DNA of 58,346 bases from a virus, in the IMG/VR virus record IMGVR_UViG_3300020477_000025, positions 1 to 58,346 of that record. One strand, 5' to 3'. Position numbers and translations under genes: made by a program. Below are positions 43,904-52,280 of the stretch, one piece after another. The notes under the pieces were generated by a model. It was given only the letters and a program-made list of their open reading frames with translations, did no database searches and was not told the DNA's origin. How positions within the stretch are numbered: position 1 is the first letter of the stretch; each line of letters starts with the position of its first letter.

Positions 43904-44392
43904 ATGGCAGAAAACGAATGGTCACAACCAGACGCTCCACCACCACCTTTGTTCACAGGTGAAAAGGAGAAGGCCCTTGTCAAACAAATTAATGACGAGG
44001 TAATCGAGCGCGTTGTCGGACAACAAATTTTATATTATTCAGTTAGTGTAGAACATTCAGAATTTCACGATGTTTATGGCGAAGCAATAAAAAAGACAAC
44101 ATTGCCCCCAGTTAGAGTATACGCTTTGGTCGAATGGGAAGGGTTAACTACAGAAACGGGAAAATTTGGCGTAGATAGGAGTTCATCAATAACTATTCAC
44201 TTTCATAAGCGTCGATTAACAGAAGACCAAGATATATTTGTTAGAGAGGGAGATTTTGTCTTATATGGCGAAATATTTTATGAAATCGTATCTTTGGATG
44301 AGCCAAGTCAACTTTATGGGCAGCCAGATACACGCTATCAAATTGTCGCTAAGTGCGTAAGAGCTAGAGAGGGAAAGTTTAATGCCAAGTAA
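43904..44392 (+). CDS. Putative neck/head-completion protein (gp14-like position)
   Basis: 162 aa, four bases after the gp13-like gene and overlapping the next by 11. The N-terminus is Pro-rich (QPDAPPPPLF). The core has IERVVGQQILYYSVSVEH, FHDVYGEAIKK and YEIVSLDEPSQLYGQPDTRY, resembling head-to-tail connector proteins that follow gp13 in T4-like phages. T4 gp14 is larger (256 aa), so the assignment rests on location and partial similarity. It is expected to form part of the neck ring that seals the head. Confidence 0.65.
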   Translation: MAENEWSQPDAPPPPLFTGEKEKALVKQINDEVIERVVGQQILYYSVSVEHSEFHDVYGEAIKKTTLPPVRVYALVEWEGLTTETGKFGVDRSSSITIHFHKRRLTEDQDIFVREGDFVLYGEIFYEIVSLDEPSQLYGQPDTRYQIVAKCVRAREGKFNAK

Positions 44393-45245
44393 AACACAAA
44401 CAACTGGCAAAGTTTTGAATTTAAAGCCTTCAACTTTCGAAACAATTGATAAGGCTGTATTAAAGTGGGTCGATAACATTTTAAACATTCATTCTTCTAC
44501 AAATGATGGCTGGAGAAAAACTCCGGTTGTGTGGATTACTGCCGAAAGAGCATTTCAAATTAAAAATAAAAAAGAAATGAGAAGTGTCGATTCTGAGTCT
44601 CTTATCTTTCCTTTGATGACCATTGAAAGAGAGGGTGTGACAAAAACACCTGTTAATGCCAGACCGATCCCCGCTCATTTATTTCCAGACAACAAGGGTT
44701 CCCGCGGCTATCGCGGCGGCGCATTTACTTTAACAAAAATAATGAATCAGAATAAAACAAGAAATTTTGCCGCGGCCGACAATAATAAGTTATATGGTCA
44801 ATATTATACCCGCAGGAGGGGAAGTAAAAATAAAAAAGTTGTTTATCAAACAATTTCTATTCCATTCCCAGTATATTATGATCTAACGTACAATATTAAT
44901 TTGCGTGCAGATTATCAGCAACAAATGAATGAAATGATGGCGCCATTTGCAACATATACTGGCGGAATAAATCAATTTAGAATTGAGCAAGACAATCATT
45001 TTTATGACACTTTCATAGAAGATGGTTATGCGCTTGATAATAATATTTCTTCGTTAGCGGAAGAAGAAAAAAGATATGAGGCAGTTGTTAAAATAAAAGT
45101 TCTTGGATATTTAATAGGGTCAGAAAAAAATCAAGAGACTCCTAAGATTGCTATAAGAGAGAACCGCGTTGATTTAAAGTTTAGTAGAGAGCGTGTTTGG
45201 GTTGGTGACATAAATGAGATAGGTTCCGAAGACTTTAGGTCTTAA
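44382..45245 (+). CDS. Tail completion/sheath terminator protein (gp15-like)
   Basis: 287 aa (T4 gp15 has 272). It lies directly before the sheath gene as third member of the neck set. Landmarks are SLIFPLMTIEREGVTKT, a Lys/Arg/Tyr-rich central loop, and ISIPFPVYYDLTYNINLRAD followed by YQQQMNEMMAPF. The last is typical of gp15-type proteins, where it packs against the last sheath and tube rings. The C-terminal tail is charged. It begins with an 11-base overlap and ends next to a hairpin that may terminate transcription before the sheath unit. Confidence 0.72.
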   Translation: MPSKTQTTGKVLNLKPSTFETIDKAVLKWVDNILNIHSSTNDGWRKTPVVWITAERAFQIKNKKEMRSVDSESLIFPLMTIEREGVTKTPVNARPIPAHLFPDNKGSRGYRGGAFTLTKIMNQNKTRNFAAADNNKLYGQYYTRRRGSKNKKVVYQTISIPFPVYYDLTYNINLRADYQQQMNEMMAPFATYTGGINQFRIEQDNHFYDTFIEDGYALDNNISSLAEEEKRYEAVVKIKVLGYLIGSEKNQETPKIAIRENRVDLKFSRERVWVGDINEIGSEDFRS

Positions 45246-45266
45246 ATACAAAGCGTTTTGTATTTT
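45244..45266 (+). terminator. Possible terminator hairpin before sheath unit
   Basis: A 9-bp perfect stem (AAATACAAA with TTTGTATTT, loop GCGT) overlapping the stop codon, ending in TTTT. AT-rich, hence weak; it may act in both directions. Confidence 0.4.
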
Positions 45267-45271
45267 AAATA

Positions 45272-45286
45272 ACTATTTATTGGTAG
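45272..45286 (+). promoter_or_regulatory. Candidate late-promoter motif ACTATTTATTGGTAG
   Basis: ACTATTTAT core right after the hairpin and about 40 bases before the sheath ATG, with CAGGAGA as ribosome site. Closest sequence match is the copy before the scaffold gene. Confidence 0.48.
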
Positions 45287-45319
45287 CATACTTACGAAAT
45301 ATTCAGGAGACCAAACAAT

Positions 45320-48300
45320 ATGGCTAGCAGAAACTTTAAATTTATTTCGCCCGGAGTTTTTCTAAATGAAATTGACAATACTCAACTACCGAGCGAACCC
45401 GCCGCTGTTGGGCCGCTAATTGTTGGCACCACGCGCAAAGGCCCTGCAATGCGTCCGATTCGTGTTGATTCATTTTCAGAGTTTGTTGATGTTTTTGGCG
45501 AACCAACCCCCGGCACTGATGGTACGGATGTTTGGAGAAGCGGCGAGCCACAAGCTCCAACTTATGCTGCTTATGCGGCGCAGGCGTGGCTTAGAAATTC
45601 GCCAACAGTTAATGTTGTACGCCTACTGGGTACGGAGCATAGAAGCAGAACGGCCGCGACTGTAGGTAACGAAGGTATGGCCGGCTGGAAAACCAGTTCG
45701 TCATTTACAAATGAAGCCGCCCGCGCCCCCAACAACTTTCAAGATGGCAACGCCACCGGCGGCGCATATGGCCTTTGGGTATTCCCGCCCTCGATTTCTT
45801 CTTCGACTGGGTATGCTGCCAAAGCCGCCGGCGCCCGAACTCACTCGACAGGATCGCTGGCAGCAATATGGTATATGAATGGCGGCTCGATCGGCTTATC
45901 AGGAAGTAATGCCTGTGGAACAGGATCAATTGACCATGCAATCGGCGTGTTAATGCAATCCGACGCCGGCGGCGTATTTCAAGCTTCCATCGTTAACGAT
46001 GACGCGGCCTTTATGAAACAAATCCGATTTTCGATTAACGAGGGCGATAAAAATTATATTCGAAAAGTTTTTAATACAAATCCAACATTAGTTAATACTA
46101 ATATTGTTGACGGTACCGCAACTTCCTCATTTTGGCTTGGTGAGTCATTCACAAACACGTTTGACATTGAAGCTACCAGAAACACTTCACAAGATGGTGT
46201 GGCGATTCACGGTTCACCAAAATATTTAGGAGTAATTTATCCGATTCATGCAACTGATAATACCGGTGCGACCTATGACCATGGTAATCGCTTGGTAGCT
46301 TTTACAGATAGCTCTGGTAACCGCAGAAATAGTAGAACTGGCTGGTTCATTTCACAAAATTTCGGCGCGACTGGAAGTTATGATGCAGGAAACATGCAAA
46401 AGCTTTTCCGTCTTCATGGGCGAGATAACGGAACTTGGTGTCAAAACAATCTTAAAGTTTCTATTTCACAAATTAGAAGCTCCACAAATGGCATTGACAA
46501 ATATGGCACATTTAGCGTTGAAATCCGCGATATTAGAGACCGCGACGGTGCAAAGAACGTTTTAGAGAGATTTGAGTTTTGCAATTTAAATCCAGACTCT
46601 GAAAACTATGTTGCTCGTAAAATCGGCGATGTGCATACAATTTTTGATACGACAAAAAGAATTGTTCGCGAAAGAGGTACTTGGCCAAATCGCTCAAAAT
46701 ATGTTCGTATTGAAATGAATACTGAAGTCGACGCCGGCGCAACCAATCCGGAAAATCTTCCATGGGGCGCTTGGGGTCCACCAAGATATAATAACTTGGC
46801 TTGGTTCAACCATCCGGCCGGGTCGCATATTGATGGGCCGGCCACGACGGGGTTACAGACCGGCAGTGTATGGTGGCAGCCGGGTTGGCACTTTGATACT
46901 GTCGGAGGAGATTACCTAGACGGCGAAAGAGCACAAGAAAGCGCGTTTATTGTCGGCGGCACCTCGCGCCACACTATAATAGACCTCTCCGCGTCATCGC
47001 CGGCCCATGGTGGCGGGTTCGCCGGCTCAGCCGGCACGCATGCTAATGATTATTTTCAATTGATTAGTGGTTGTTTCGGCCCAACAGCCGGCAACGATGT
47101 TCGCCACGGATTAGCAATTTCAAGCTCTCTTACTTTTAAATTTCCAGAGTTGCCAATGAGAACTTCCGGATCCATAGGTGGAACAAATTTCAAGACCGCA
47201 TATTATGGAGTATACACTGGCAAAGCAAGAGACAAAGATTTTGCAACTTATCACAACGATGATATCGTTGATCATCTTAGAGTCGGCGCATCGGCACTGG
47301 TTGATGCTTGGGACGGCGACAGTGGAAATGCTTACCTAGCGCCGCAGTATATTTTCACGTTGGACGATATTTCAGCATCTTCGCACGGGTCTGATCCCGG
47401 CGTTGATACTACTCTCGCGGACGACTATGTTTATGTTTCTGGTACACATCAGGCAGCCGGTGCAGGCGTGGGCAGCGGTTCGTCGGTCACTTGTCAGCTT
47501 AATTCATCCACTTACCAGACTCTTCTTGACAAAGGGGTTAATAAATTCACAACCGTTTTCCACGGTGGTGTAGATGGCTTAAATATTACAGAACAACAGC
47601 CGCTAAGAAGTGGTTTATTACATAACGCATCGACAACCCCAACAGAAAAAAATAGCTACGTTTTTAATACTTATAATGAAGCTATTGATACGATTAAAGA
47701 TACAGAATCTGTTGAGTGCAATCTGGTATCCATCCCCGGCTTAGCCCATGAGCCGCTTACCGGTAAGTTAATCGATGTTGCTGAGACACGCGGCGATACT
47801 TTGGCAGTTATCGACCTCAAGGGTGATTTTGAGCCATCGTTTGAAGGCGCTGACAGCGACAACTTAGGAAAGGCAGTGTTTAGAACTTCCCCCGATACCG
47901 CGATTAATAACTTAAAAGATAGACAACTTAACTCAAGTTATGGTTGTGCATACTATCCATGGGTTAAGATTAGAGATACTCTGCGCGGAAGCTTCTTGTT
48001 CGCACCGCCTTCTGTCGTCGCTATTGGGGCGATGTCTTACACAGACAGAGTAAAAGCTCCGTGGTTTGCCCCTGCTGGCTTTAATCGCGGCGGCCTTTCA
48101 AGCGGCATCGCCGGTCTACCCGTTGTTGCTGTAACACAGCGACTTACATCGGGAGATAGAGATGATCTTTATGATGCCAACATTAACCCAATTGCAACTT
48201 TCCCGAATGAGGGTATCGTGATTTTCGGTCAGAAGACTTTGCAGGTTACAAGAAGTGCGCTAGATAGAATTAATGTTCGTAGATTGCTTATCTTTGTTAA

Positions 48301-48580
48301 GAAGGGAATTTCTGCGATTTCAAACGATCTTCTATTTGAACAAAATGTTAGAGAAACTTGGGAGCGTTTTATTAACCGTGCGAATCCATTCCTCAACGAC
48401 GTTAAGGCAAGATTTGGCTTAACTGATTATAAGTTGATTCTGGATGAAACCACCACAACACCTGATTTGGCCGATCGGAATATTATGTATGCTAAGATTT
48501 TCTTGAAGCCTGCAAGAGCAATAGAATTTATCGCTGTTGATTTCATTATTACGAATACCGGTGCAGCTTTTGAGGATTAA
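45320..48580 (+). CDS. Tail sheath protein (T4 gp18-like), greatly enlarged
   Basis: 1,086 aa against 659 in T4 gp18. The N-terminus has the sheath hallmark FISPGVFLNEIDNTQ and GPLIVGTTRKGPAM. The C-terminal 290 residues carry the conserved assembly domain (SSYGCAYYPWVKIRD, APSV-like patch and GAMSYTDRVKAPWFAPAGF, NINPIATFPNEGIVIFGQK, RINVRRLLIFVKKGIS, WERFINRANPFL). Between about residues 110 and 790 lies a Gly/Ser/Asn-rich region, well beyond the usual outer domains, likely extra protrusion domains on the sheath surface. The sheath contracts to drive the tube through the host envelope. It leads its own transcription unit. Confidence 0.92.
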   Translation: MASRNFKFISPGVFLNEIDNTQLPSEPAAVGPLIVGTTRKGPAMRPIRVDSFSEFVDVFGEPTPGTDGTDVWRSGEPQAPTYAAYAAQAWLRNSPTVNVVRLLGTEHRSRTAATVGNEGMAGWKTSSSFTNEAARAPNNFQDGNATGGAYGLWVFPPSISSSTGYAAKAAGARTHSTGSLAAIWYMNGGSIGLSGSNACGTGSIDHAIGVLMQSDAGGVFQASIVNDDAAFMKQIRFSINEGDKNYIRKVFNTNPTLVNTNIVDGTATSSFWLGESFTNTFDIEATRNTSQDGVAIHGSPKYLGVIYPIHATDNTGATYDHGNRLVAFTDSSGNRRNSRTGWFISQNFGATGSYDAGNMQKLFRLHGRDNGTWCQNNLKVSISQIRSSTNGIDKYGTFSVEIRDIRDRDGAKNVLERFEFCNLNPDSENYVARKIGDVHTIFDTTKRIVRERGTWPNRSKYVRIEMNTEVDAGATNPENLPWGAWGPPRYNNLAWFNHPAGSHIDGPATTGLQTGSVWWQPGWHFDTVGGDYLDGERAQESAFIVGGTSRHTIIDLSASSPAHGGGFAGSAGTHANDYFQLISGCFGPTAGNDVRHGLAISSSLTFKFPELPMRTSGSIGGTNFKTAYYGVYTGKARDKDFATYHNDDIVDHLRVGASALVDAWDGDSGNAYLAPQYIFTLDDISASSHGSDPGVDTTLADDYVYVSGTHQAAGAGVGSGSSVTCQLNSSTYQTLLDKGVNKFTTVFHGGVDGLNITEQQPLRSGLLHNASTTPTEKNSYVFNTYNEAIDTIKDTESVECNLVSIPGLAHEPLTGKLIDVAETRGDTLAVIDLKGDFEPSFEGADSDNLGKAVFRTSPDTAINNLKDRQLNSSYGCAYYPWVKIRDTLRGSFLFAPPSVVAIGAMSYTDRVKAPWFAPAGFNRGGLSSGIAGLPVVAVTQRLTSGDRDDLYDANINPIATFPNEGIVIFGQKTLQVTRSALDRINVRRLLIFVKKGISAISNDLLFEQNVRETWERFINRANPFLNDVKARFGLTDYKLILDETTTTPDLADRNIMYAKIFLKPARAIEFIAVDFIITNTGAAFED

Positions 48581-48581
48581 T

Positions 48582-48590
48582 ACTAATTAT
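48582..48590 (+). promoter_or_regulatory. Variant promoter-like motif ACTAATTAT
   Basis: In the gap between sheath and tube genes, 23 bases before the next ATG. One base differs from the ACTATTTAT core; the identical variant occurs before the tape-measure gene at 50797. Confidence 0.35.
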
Positions 48591-48613
48591 AGTAAACTAG
48601 GAGAATAAATTGT

Positions 48614-49165
48614 ATGCCCAATAAAATACCCGACAACATTCCAAAGTGGCAATCGATGAATATCGAGCCTAAAAGGAAATTTAAATTTATACTCCGCATT
48701 GGAGACATTCCTGCGTGGGTAGTTAAAAGTGCCGGAAGACCACAGGTGACTATTTCAGATGGCGCAAAACATCAGTTTTTAGCACATGAATTTAAATTTC
48801 CCGGCAGAGTTACTTGGAATGATATTGAAGTTACACTAGTTGATCCAATTAACCCCGATGTTGCAGCAACGGTCTTTAGAGTTATTGAAGAGTCTGGATA
48901 TGCTACTCCGGGCGATTGGAACGGCAATAATGAATTATGGCGTCTAAGTATCTCAAAAAGAAGGGCTGCATCGGCAGCTTTAAGCGATGTAACGATTCAA
49001 ACAATCGACTCTGATGGTAAAAAAGTGGAAGAGTGGCGATTATATAACGCTTGGATTAAAAATATTAACTATGATGATGTTTCATACGAGAGCGAAGATT
49101 TAATGACCGTTACAGTTGGCTTGGCTTATGATTGGGCCAAATTAGAATCATTTGTGACAGAATAA
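48614..49165 (+). CDS. Tail tube protein (T4 gp19-like), copy 1
   Basis: 183 aa (T4 gp19 has 163). It directly follows the sheath gene, with AGGAG ribosome site. The fold markers are FKFILRIGDIPAWVVKSAGRP, a kinked strand EFKFPGRVTWNDIEVTLVDP, EEWRLYNAWIKNINYDD and the terminal VTVGLAYDWAKLE. gp19-type subunits stack as hexamers to form the inner tube for DNA delivery. The next gene is a clear paralogue. Copy 1, closest to the sheath and to the usual length, is the probable main tube subunit. Confidence 0.9.
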   Translation: MPNKIPDNIPKWQSMNIEPKRKFKFILRIGDIPAWVVKSAGRPQVTISDGAKHQFLAHEFKFPGRVTWNDIEVTLVDPINPDVAATVFRVIEESGYATPGDWNGNNELWRLSISKRRAASAALSDVTIQTIDSDGKKVEEWRLYNAWIKNINYDDVSYESEDLMTVTVGLAYDWAKLESFVTE

Positions 49166-49168
49166 AGA

Positions 49169-49798
49169 ATGGCTGCCTCTATAATAGGTGAATTAACTCA
49201 AAGAATCCTTCCACAGTGCGGGATTAGGGATGAAAAAGCTCCATCGTGGCGTAAAATGCAGATGGATGCTCAGCAATCCCATCGTTTTATTCTTAAGGTT
49301 AATGGTATTCACCCCATATACATAAGTCAGGTTTCAAGACCCGGGTATACAGTTGAGACTGAAAATTACAGGCTTTTAAACTGGCACTTTAAGTACCCCA
49401 CCAATATTAAATGGGGCGAAATGACTTTTACAGTTAGAGAAGTTTTTAGTGATTCTGTTGCTAGAATTTTTATTAATAAGTTGCGCGCATGTGGTTACTC
49501 ATACCCCTCCGAAGAAGAAGTAGACTTGACTTCAAAAGATTTAAGCAAAGCGGGCCTTGTTAACTCTTTAGGAAATATATCAATTCAAAACTTAAGACCA
49601 GATATGTCAGTGCATGAAGAGTGGTTTTTAAAGAATGCCTTCATAACTGGCGTAAAATTTAGTGAAATGAATTATTCAAATGCTGACTTAACTTCTGTTC
49701 AAATTACGTTATCATATGATTGGGCAGAATTGGAAGTTTATGATTCTCCAGAGGATAGAGAAGCAAAAGTAACGGCCCGAGAAGAAAGATTTATATAA
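49169..49798 (+). CDS. Tail tube-like protein (gp19 paralogue), copy 2
   Basis: 209 aa, three bases after copy 1. The same order of motifs is seen: HRFILKVNGIHPIYISQVSRP, WHFKYPTNIKWGEMTFTVRE, EEWFLKNAFITGVKFSEMNYS and ITLSYDWAELEVY. Compared with copy 1 it has about 20 extra N-terminal residues and a longer C-terminus. It could be a tube-baseplate or tube-neck adaptor built on the tube fold (as gp48, gp54 and gp3 use similar folds in T4), or a second tube subunit. Tandem duplication is evident. Confidence 0.85.
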   Translation: MAASIIGELTQRILPQCGIRDEKAPSWRKMQMDAQQSHRFILKVNGIHPIYISQVSRPGYTVETENYRLLNWHFKYPTNIKWGEMTFTVREVFSDSVARIFINKLRACGYSYPSEEEVDLTSKDLSKAGLVNSLGNISIQNLRPDMSVHEEWFLKNAFITGVKFSEMNYSNADLTSVQITLSYDWAELEVYDSPEDREAKVTAREERFI

Positions 49799-49816
49799 TC
49801 TCTAATAAGAGGGAAA

Positions 49817-50629
49817 ATGAAAGACAGAAATGCAGAAAGATTAAATTTTCAACCACCATCACCCAATCAACAAAGTTATACACCGCCCGCTGACATAGTG
49901 TCGCTTCCTTCCGGAGGTAAATTTTATCCAGAAGGGCACCCTCTTCATAATGTTGAAAGTGTCGAAGTATATTATATGACAACAAAAGAAGAGGATATAC
50001 TTGTTAACGCCTCTTATAATAAAGAGGGCGTTGTTTATGACAAGCTGATTGAAAGTTTATTGGTTAACAAAAGTATCAATGTTAGTTCTTTGTTAACCGG
50101 TGACAAAAATGTAATATTGGTTAACGCACGTAAAAACGCTTATGGCCCAGAATACGGACTTAGGGTTGCATGTCAAGAATGTTTTGCAGAAAACACAATA
50201 AGTGTTAATATTGCAGAAGTTAAAAATAAAGAAAATGATTATTCAAGTGTTGAATTTACCCCCAGAGGCACTTTCCTTTTAAGACTCCCGGCGTCGAATG
50301 CCGAATTGGAATTAAAATTATTAACAGGGCAAGATGAAAAGGAAATTGAAGTGCATGCCGCCCAACGAGCTAAGCATAATCTTCCGGAAGAGCGCATAAC
50401 TGGCAGATATAAACAAATGATTGTTTCTATTAACGGCGAATCAGACCCAGTTTATGTTAAGGGCTTTATTGATAATATGCCCATTGCCGATTCAAGATTT
50501 TTACGAAAGATTTATACAAATTTAATGCCAGACATTGATTTAAGATTTGAGTTTGTTTGTCAAGCATGCGCATCAGCAAACGCTGGAGGTGTGCCATTTA
50601 CTGGCGACTTTTTTTGGCCTGACGAGTGA
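49817..50629 (+). CDS. T4 baseplate hub-type protein (PF12322/gp26-like) with Zn-ribbon
   Basis: 270 aa (T4 gp26 has 208). The family signature is at the N-terminus: VSLPSGGKFYPEGHPLHN and YYMTTKEEDILVNAS followed by DKLIESLLVNKSI. Two Cys pairs, Cys119/Cys122 (CQEC) and Cys248/Cys251 (CQAC), probably form a zinc-binding site. The gene lies between tube and tape measure, exactly where tail-assembly chaperones are found in other myophages, and is followed by a small frame in +1 register. It may therefore act as an assembly chaperone more than a virion part. AGAGGGAA is the ribosome site. Confidence 0.8.
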   Translation: MKDRNAERLNFQPPSPNQQSYTPPADIVSLPSGGKFYPEGHPLHNVESVEVYYMTTKEEDILVNASYNKEGVVYDKLIESLLVNKSINVSSLLTGDKNVILVNARKNAYGPEYGLRVACQECFAENTISVNIAEVKNKENDYSSVEFTPRGTFLLRLPASNAELELKLLTGQDEKEIEVHAAQRAKHNLPEERITGRYKQMIVSINGESDPVYVKGFIDNMPIADSRFLRKIYTNLMPDIDLRFEFVCQACASANAGGVPFTGDFFWPDE

Positions 50630-50633
50630 TTAT

Positions 50634-50792
50634 ATGGATAACGTATATGATACGTTTTTTATATTAAAACAACACGGCAACTGGAGCTTCTTCGAACTTT
50701 ATGCATTACCTATAAGACTTAGAGACTGGTTTGCCGAACGTCTATCGCGACACCTTCAAGAAATAAACGAAACTAAAAAAAGAAATAGCTAA
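50634..50792 (+). CDS. Small tail-assembly (chaperone GT-like) protein, 52 aa
   Basis: 52 aa from ATG at 50634, four bases after the stop of the gp26-like gene, with little Shine-Dalgarno. The sequence (YDTFFILKQHGNWSFFELYALPIRLRDWFAERL in two overlapping parts: FFELYALPIRLRDWF, then a charged helix) has the aromatic-rich helical look of the T portion of tail-assembly chaperones. The frame is open upstream to 50547, overlapping the gp26-like gene, and a T7 run (50609-50615) lies in the overlap. It could thus be made as a frameshift fusion or by re-initiation. Confidence 0.6.
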   Translation: MDNVYDTFFILKQHGNWSFFELYALPIRLRDWFAERLSRHLQEINETKKRNS

Positions 50793-50796
50793 CCCT

Positions 50797-50805
50797 ACTA
50801 ATTAT
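50797..50805 (+). promoter_or_regulatory. Variant promoter-like motif ACTAATTAT within a short palindrome
   Basis: ACTAATTAT sits inside the inverted repeat TACTAAT-T-ATTAGTA (50796-50810), 21 bases before the tape-measure ATG. AAGGAGAA follows as ribosome site. Confidence 0.35.
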
Positions 50806-50825
50806 TAGTAAGGAGAACCTAGGTT

Positions 50826-52262
50826 ATGGCCGAATATGATATTTTTTCTGCTATTAACAGATATGCCGATACCGGCAAGGCTGCAGATTATAGAGCGGCA
50901 GAGAGCGCAATTAAAAATAAGGCCAGTTCAGACGCGACTAAGCGAGAAGCGCTTGAACTTCTAAAGCGCCATAAAAAGAAGAAAGAAGCCTCATATAAGA
51001 GGGGCGATTTCGGCGACATGATCCCCGGTCTAGTATCGGAGCGCGGCCTAGAAGCATTCGAAAAAAGGGCGCCCAAACTCCTTAAAACGATGAAGAACTT
51101 CGTCAGGTTTGAGAGTGATATAATAAAATTTGGTGCTCAAACCGGCGCCCAAGCGGCAAATATAACCAGAACTTTAACTGCGTTACAAAGGAGTAATCAA
51201 CATTTAGGCATCACCACCAAATCGACGATGGGCGCGATGACCGTCGCCCTTAAACAATATGCCGGCACGGTGACGCCGGCGTGGCAAAAGGATAATTTAG
51301 CTATAACAAAACAAATTGCAGTCTTTGATAAGCTCGGTATCTCCACCGGCACTACAATAACTACGATGAATACCTTTAGCGCAGTATTGGGCAGATCCAG
51401 AGGTGAAGTTACAAGAACGGCCGGCGTTTTAAATAAATTTGCACAGGAGACAGGACAGGGTTATAATAGGGTTTGGCAAGACTTTAATAAAAATGTTGGC
51501 AGCTTTATGGATATCTTGAACACAGAAGAGATGACGCGTCAAACTTTGCTTTTTAATGTCCGCGCCCGCCGAATGGGTATTGATGTCGGCGCCGTTATGA
51601 GCAATTTAGAACGATTTGAGACTCTCGACTCCGCACAAGCTGCTGCTGGCAAAATTAATGCAGTTATGTCGTCTCTGGGCGGCAGCTTTGATGCTGTAAA
51701 GGCTGCTTCTATGGACTACCCAGAGAGAATGGAATATATAGCTCAATCGATCCAAAGTGTAATGGGCAGAGTCGAAGCTTCCGGCCCCAGAGCTAGTCGC
51801 GCCTATATGAAGGCCATGAAAAGTGCTTTTGGCTTGGACTCTAGAACGTTTAGAGCCTTGATATCTTATAAGCCCGGGCAAGCATTGCCGGCTGAGTTGG
51901 CCATGGGTCAGGGTTTGATTGGCGGCCTTACAACCGCTGCAACAGAGAGGGTTGCGGCCGAAGCGGCAACAATTGAAGAGCGCACCATGGCCATGGCCGA
52001 CGCAAGAGAGTCATTTGCCTATCATGTTATCCCCACATCTCTTGGCCTCGCAGCGCAAGAAATAATAAGCAAGATTAAAGTTCGCTCTGGAGAGCTTGAC
52101 ACGACTCTTATTAAGATAGGCGAAGGCGCCGCCGATCAAGTGGGTAAAAAGATAAGCGAAACTTTAACCGCGGTGATGGCGGCCATGACGCCGATGGTAG
52201 AGCAGAACTCGCGAGCTACCTTAAGGAACCAAGAGAGGTTCAAGCGAAACGACAAACTATGA
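50826..52262 (+). CDS. Probable tail tape-measure protein
   Basis: 478 aa, Ala/Thr/Met-rich and almost wholly alpha-helical, with no Cys. It is placed between the chaperone-like genes and baseplate-tube proteins, the standard position for a tape measure. Central Ala/Gly-rich amphipathic helices (GAQTGAQAANITRTLTALQ, LGGSFDAVKAASMDY) match this class. It is shorter than T4 gp29 (590 aa), which would predict a tail slightly shorter than T4's if one residue equals about 1.5 angstrom; that estimate is inference. Ribosome site AAGGAGAA. Confidence 0.72.
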   Translation: MAEYDIFSAINRYADTGKAADYRAAESAIKNKASSDATKREALELLKRHKKKKEASYKRGDFGDMIPGLVSERGLEAFEKRAPKLLKTMKNFVRFESDIIKFGAQTGAQAANITRTLTALQRSNQHLGITTKSTMGAMTVALKQYAGTVTPAWQKDNLAITKQIAVFDKLGISTGTTITTMNTFSAVLGRSRGEVTRTAGVLNKFAQETGQGYNRVWQDFNKNVGSFMDILNTEEMTRQTLLFNVRARRMGIDVGAVMSNLERFETLDSAQAAAGKINAVMSSLGGSFDAVKAASMDYPERMEYIAQSIQSVMGRVEASGPRASRAYMKAMKSAFGLDSRTFRALISYKPGQALPAELAMGQGLIGGLTTAATERVAAEAATIEERTMAMADARESFAYHVIPTSLGLAAQEIISKIKVRSGELDTTLIKIGEGAADQVGKKISETLTAVMAAMTPMVEQNSRATLRNQERFKRNDKL

Positions 52263-52280
52263 TAAAAAAGGAGCAAAAAT

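Noticed and set aside
50547-50633. Independent start at 50547 for the small chaperone-like ORF
   Set aside because: The start lies deep in the gp26-like gene without a ribosome site; a start at 50634 or a frameshift junction is more plausible.
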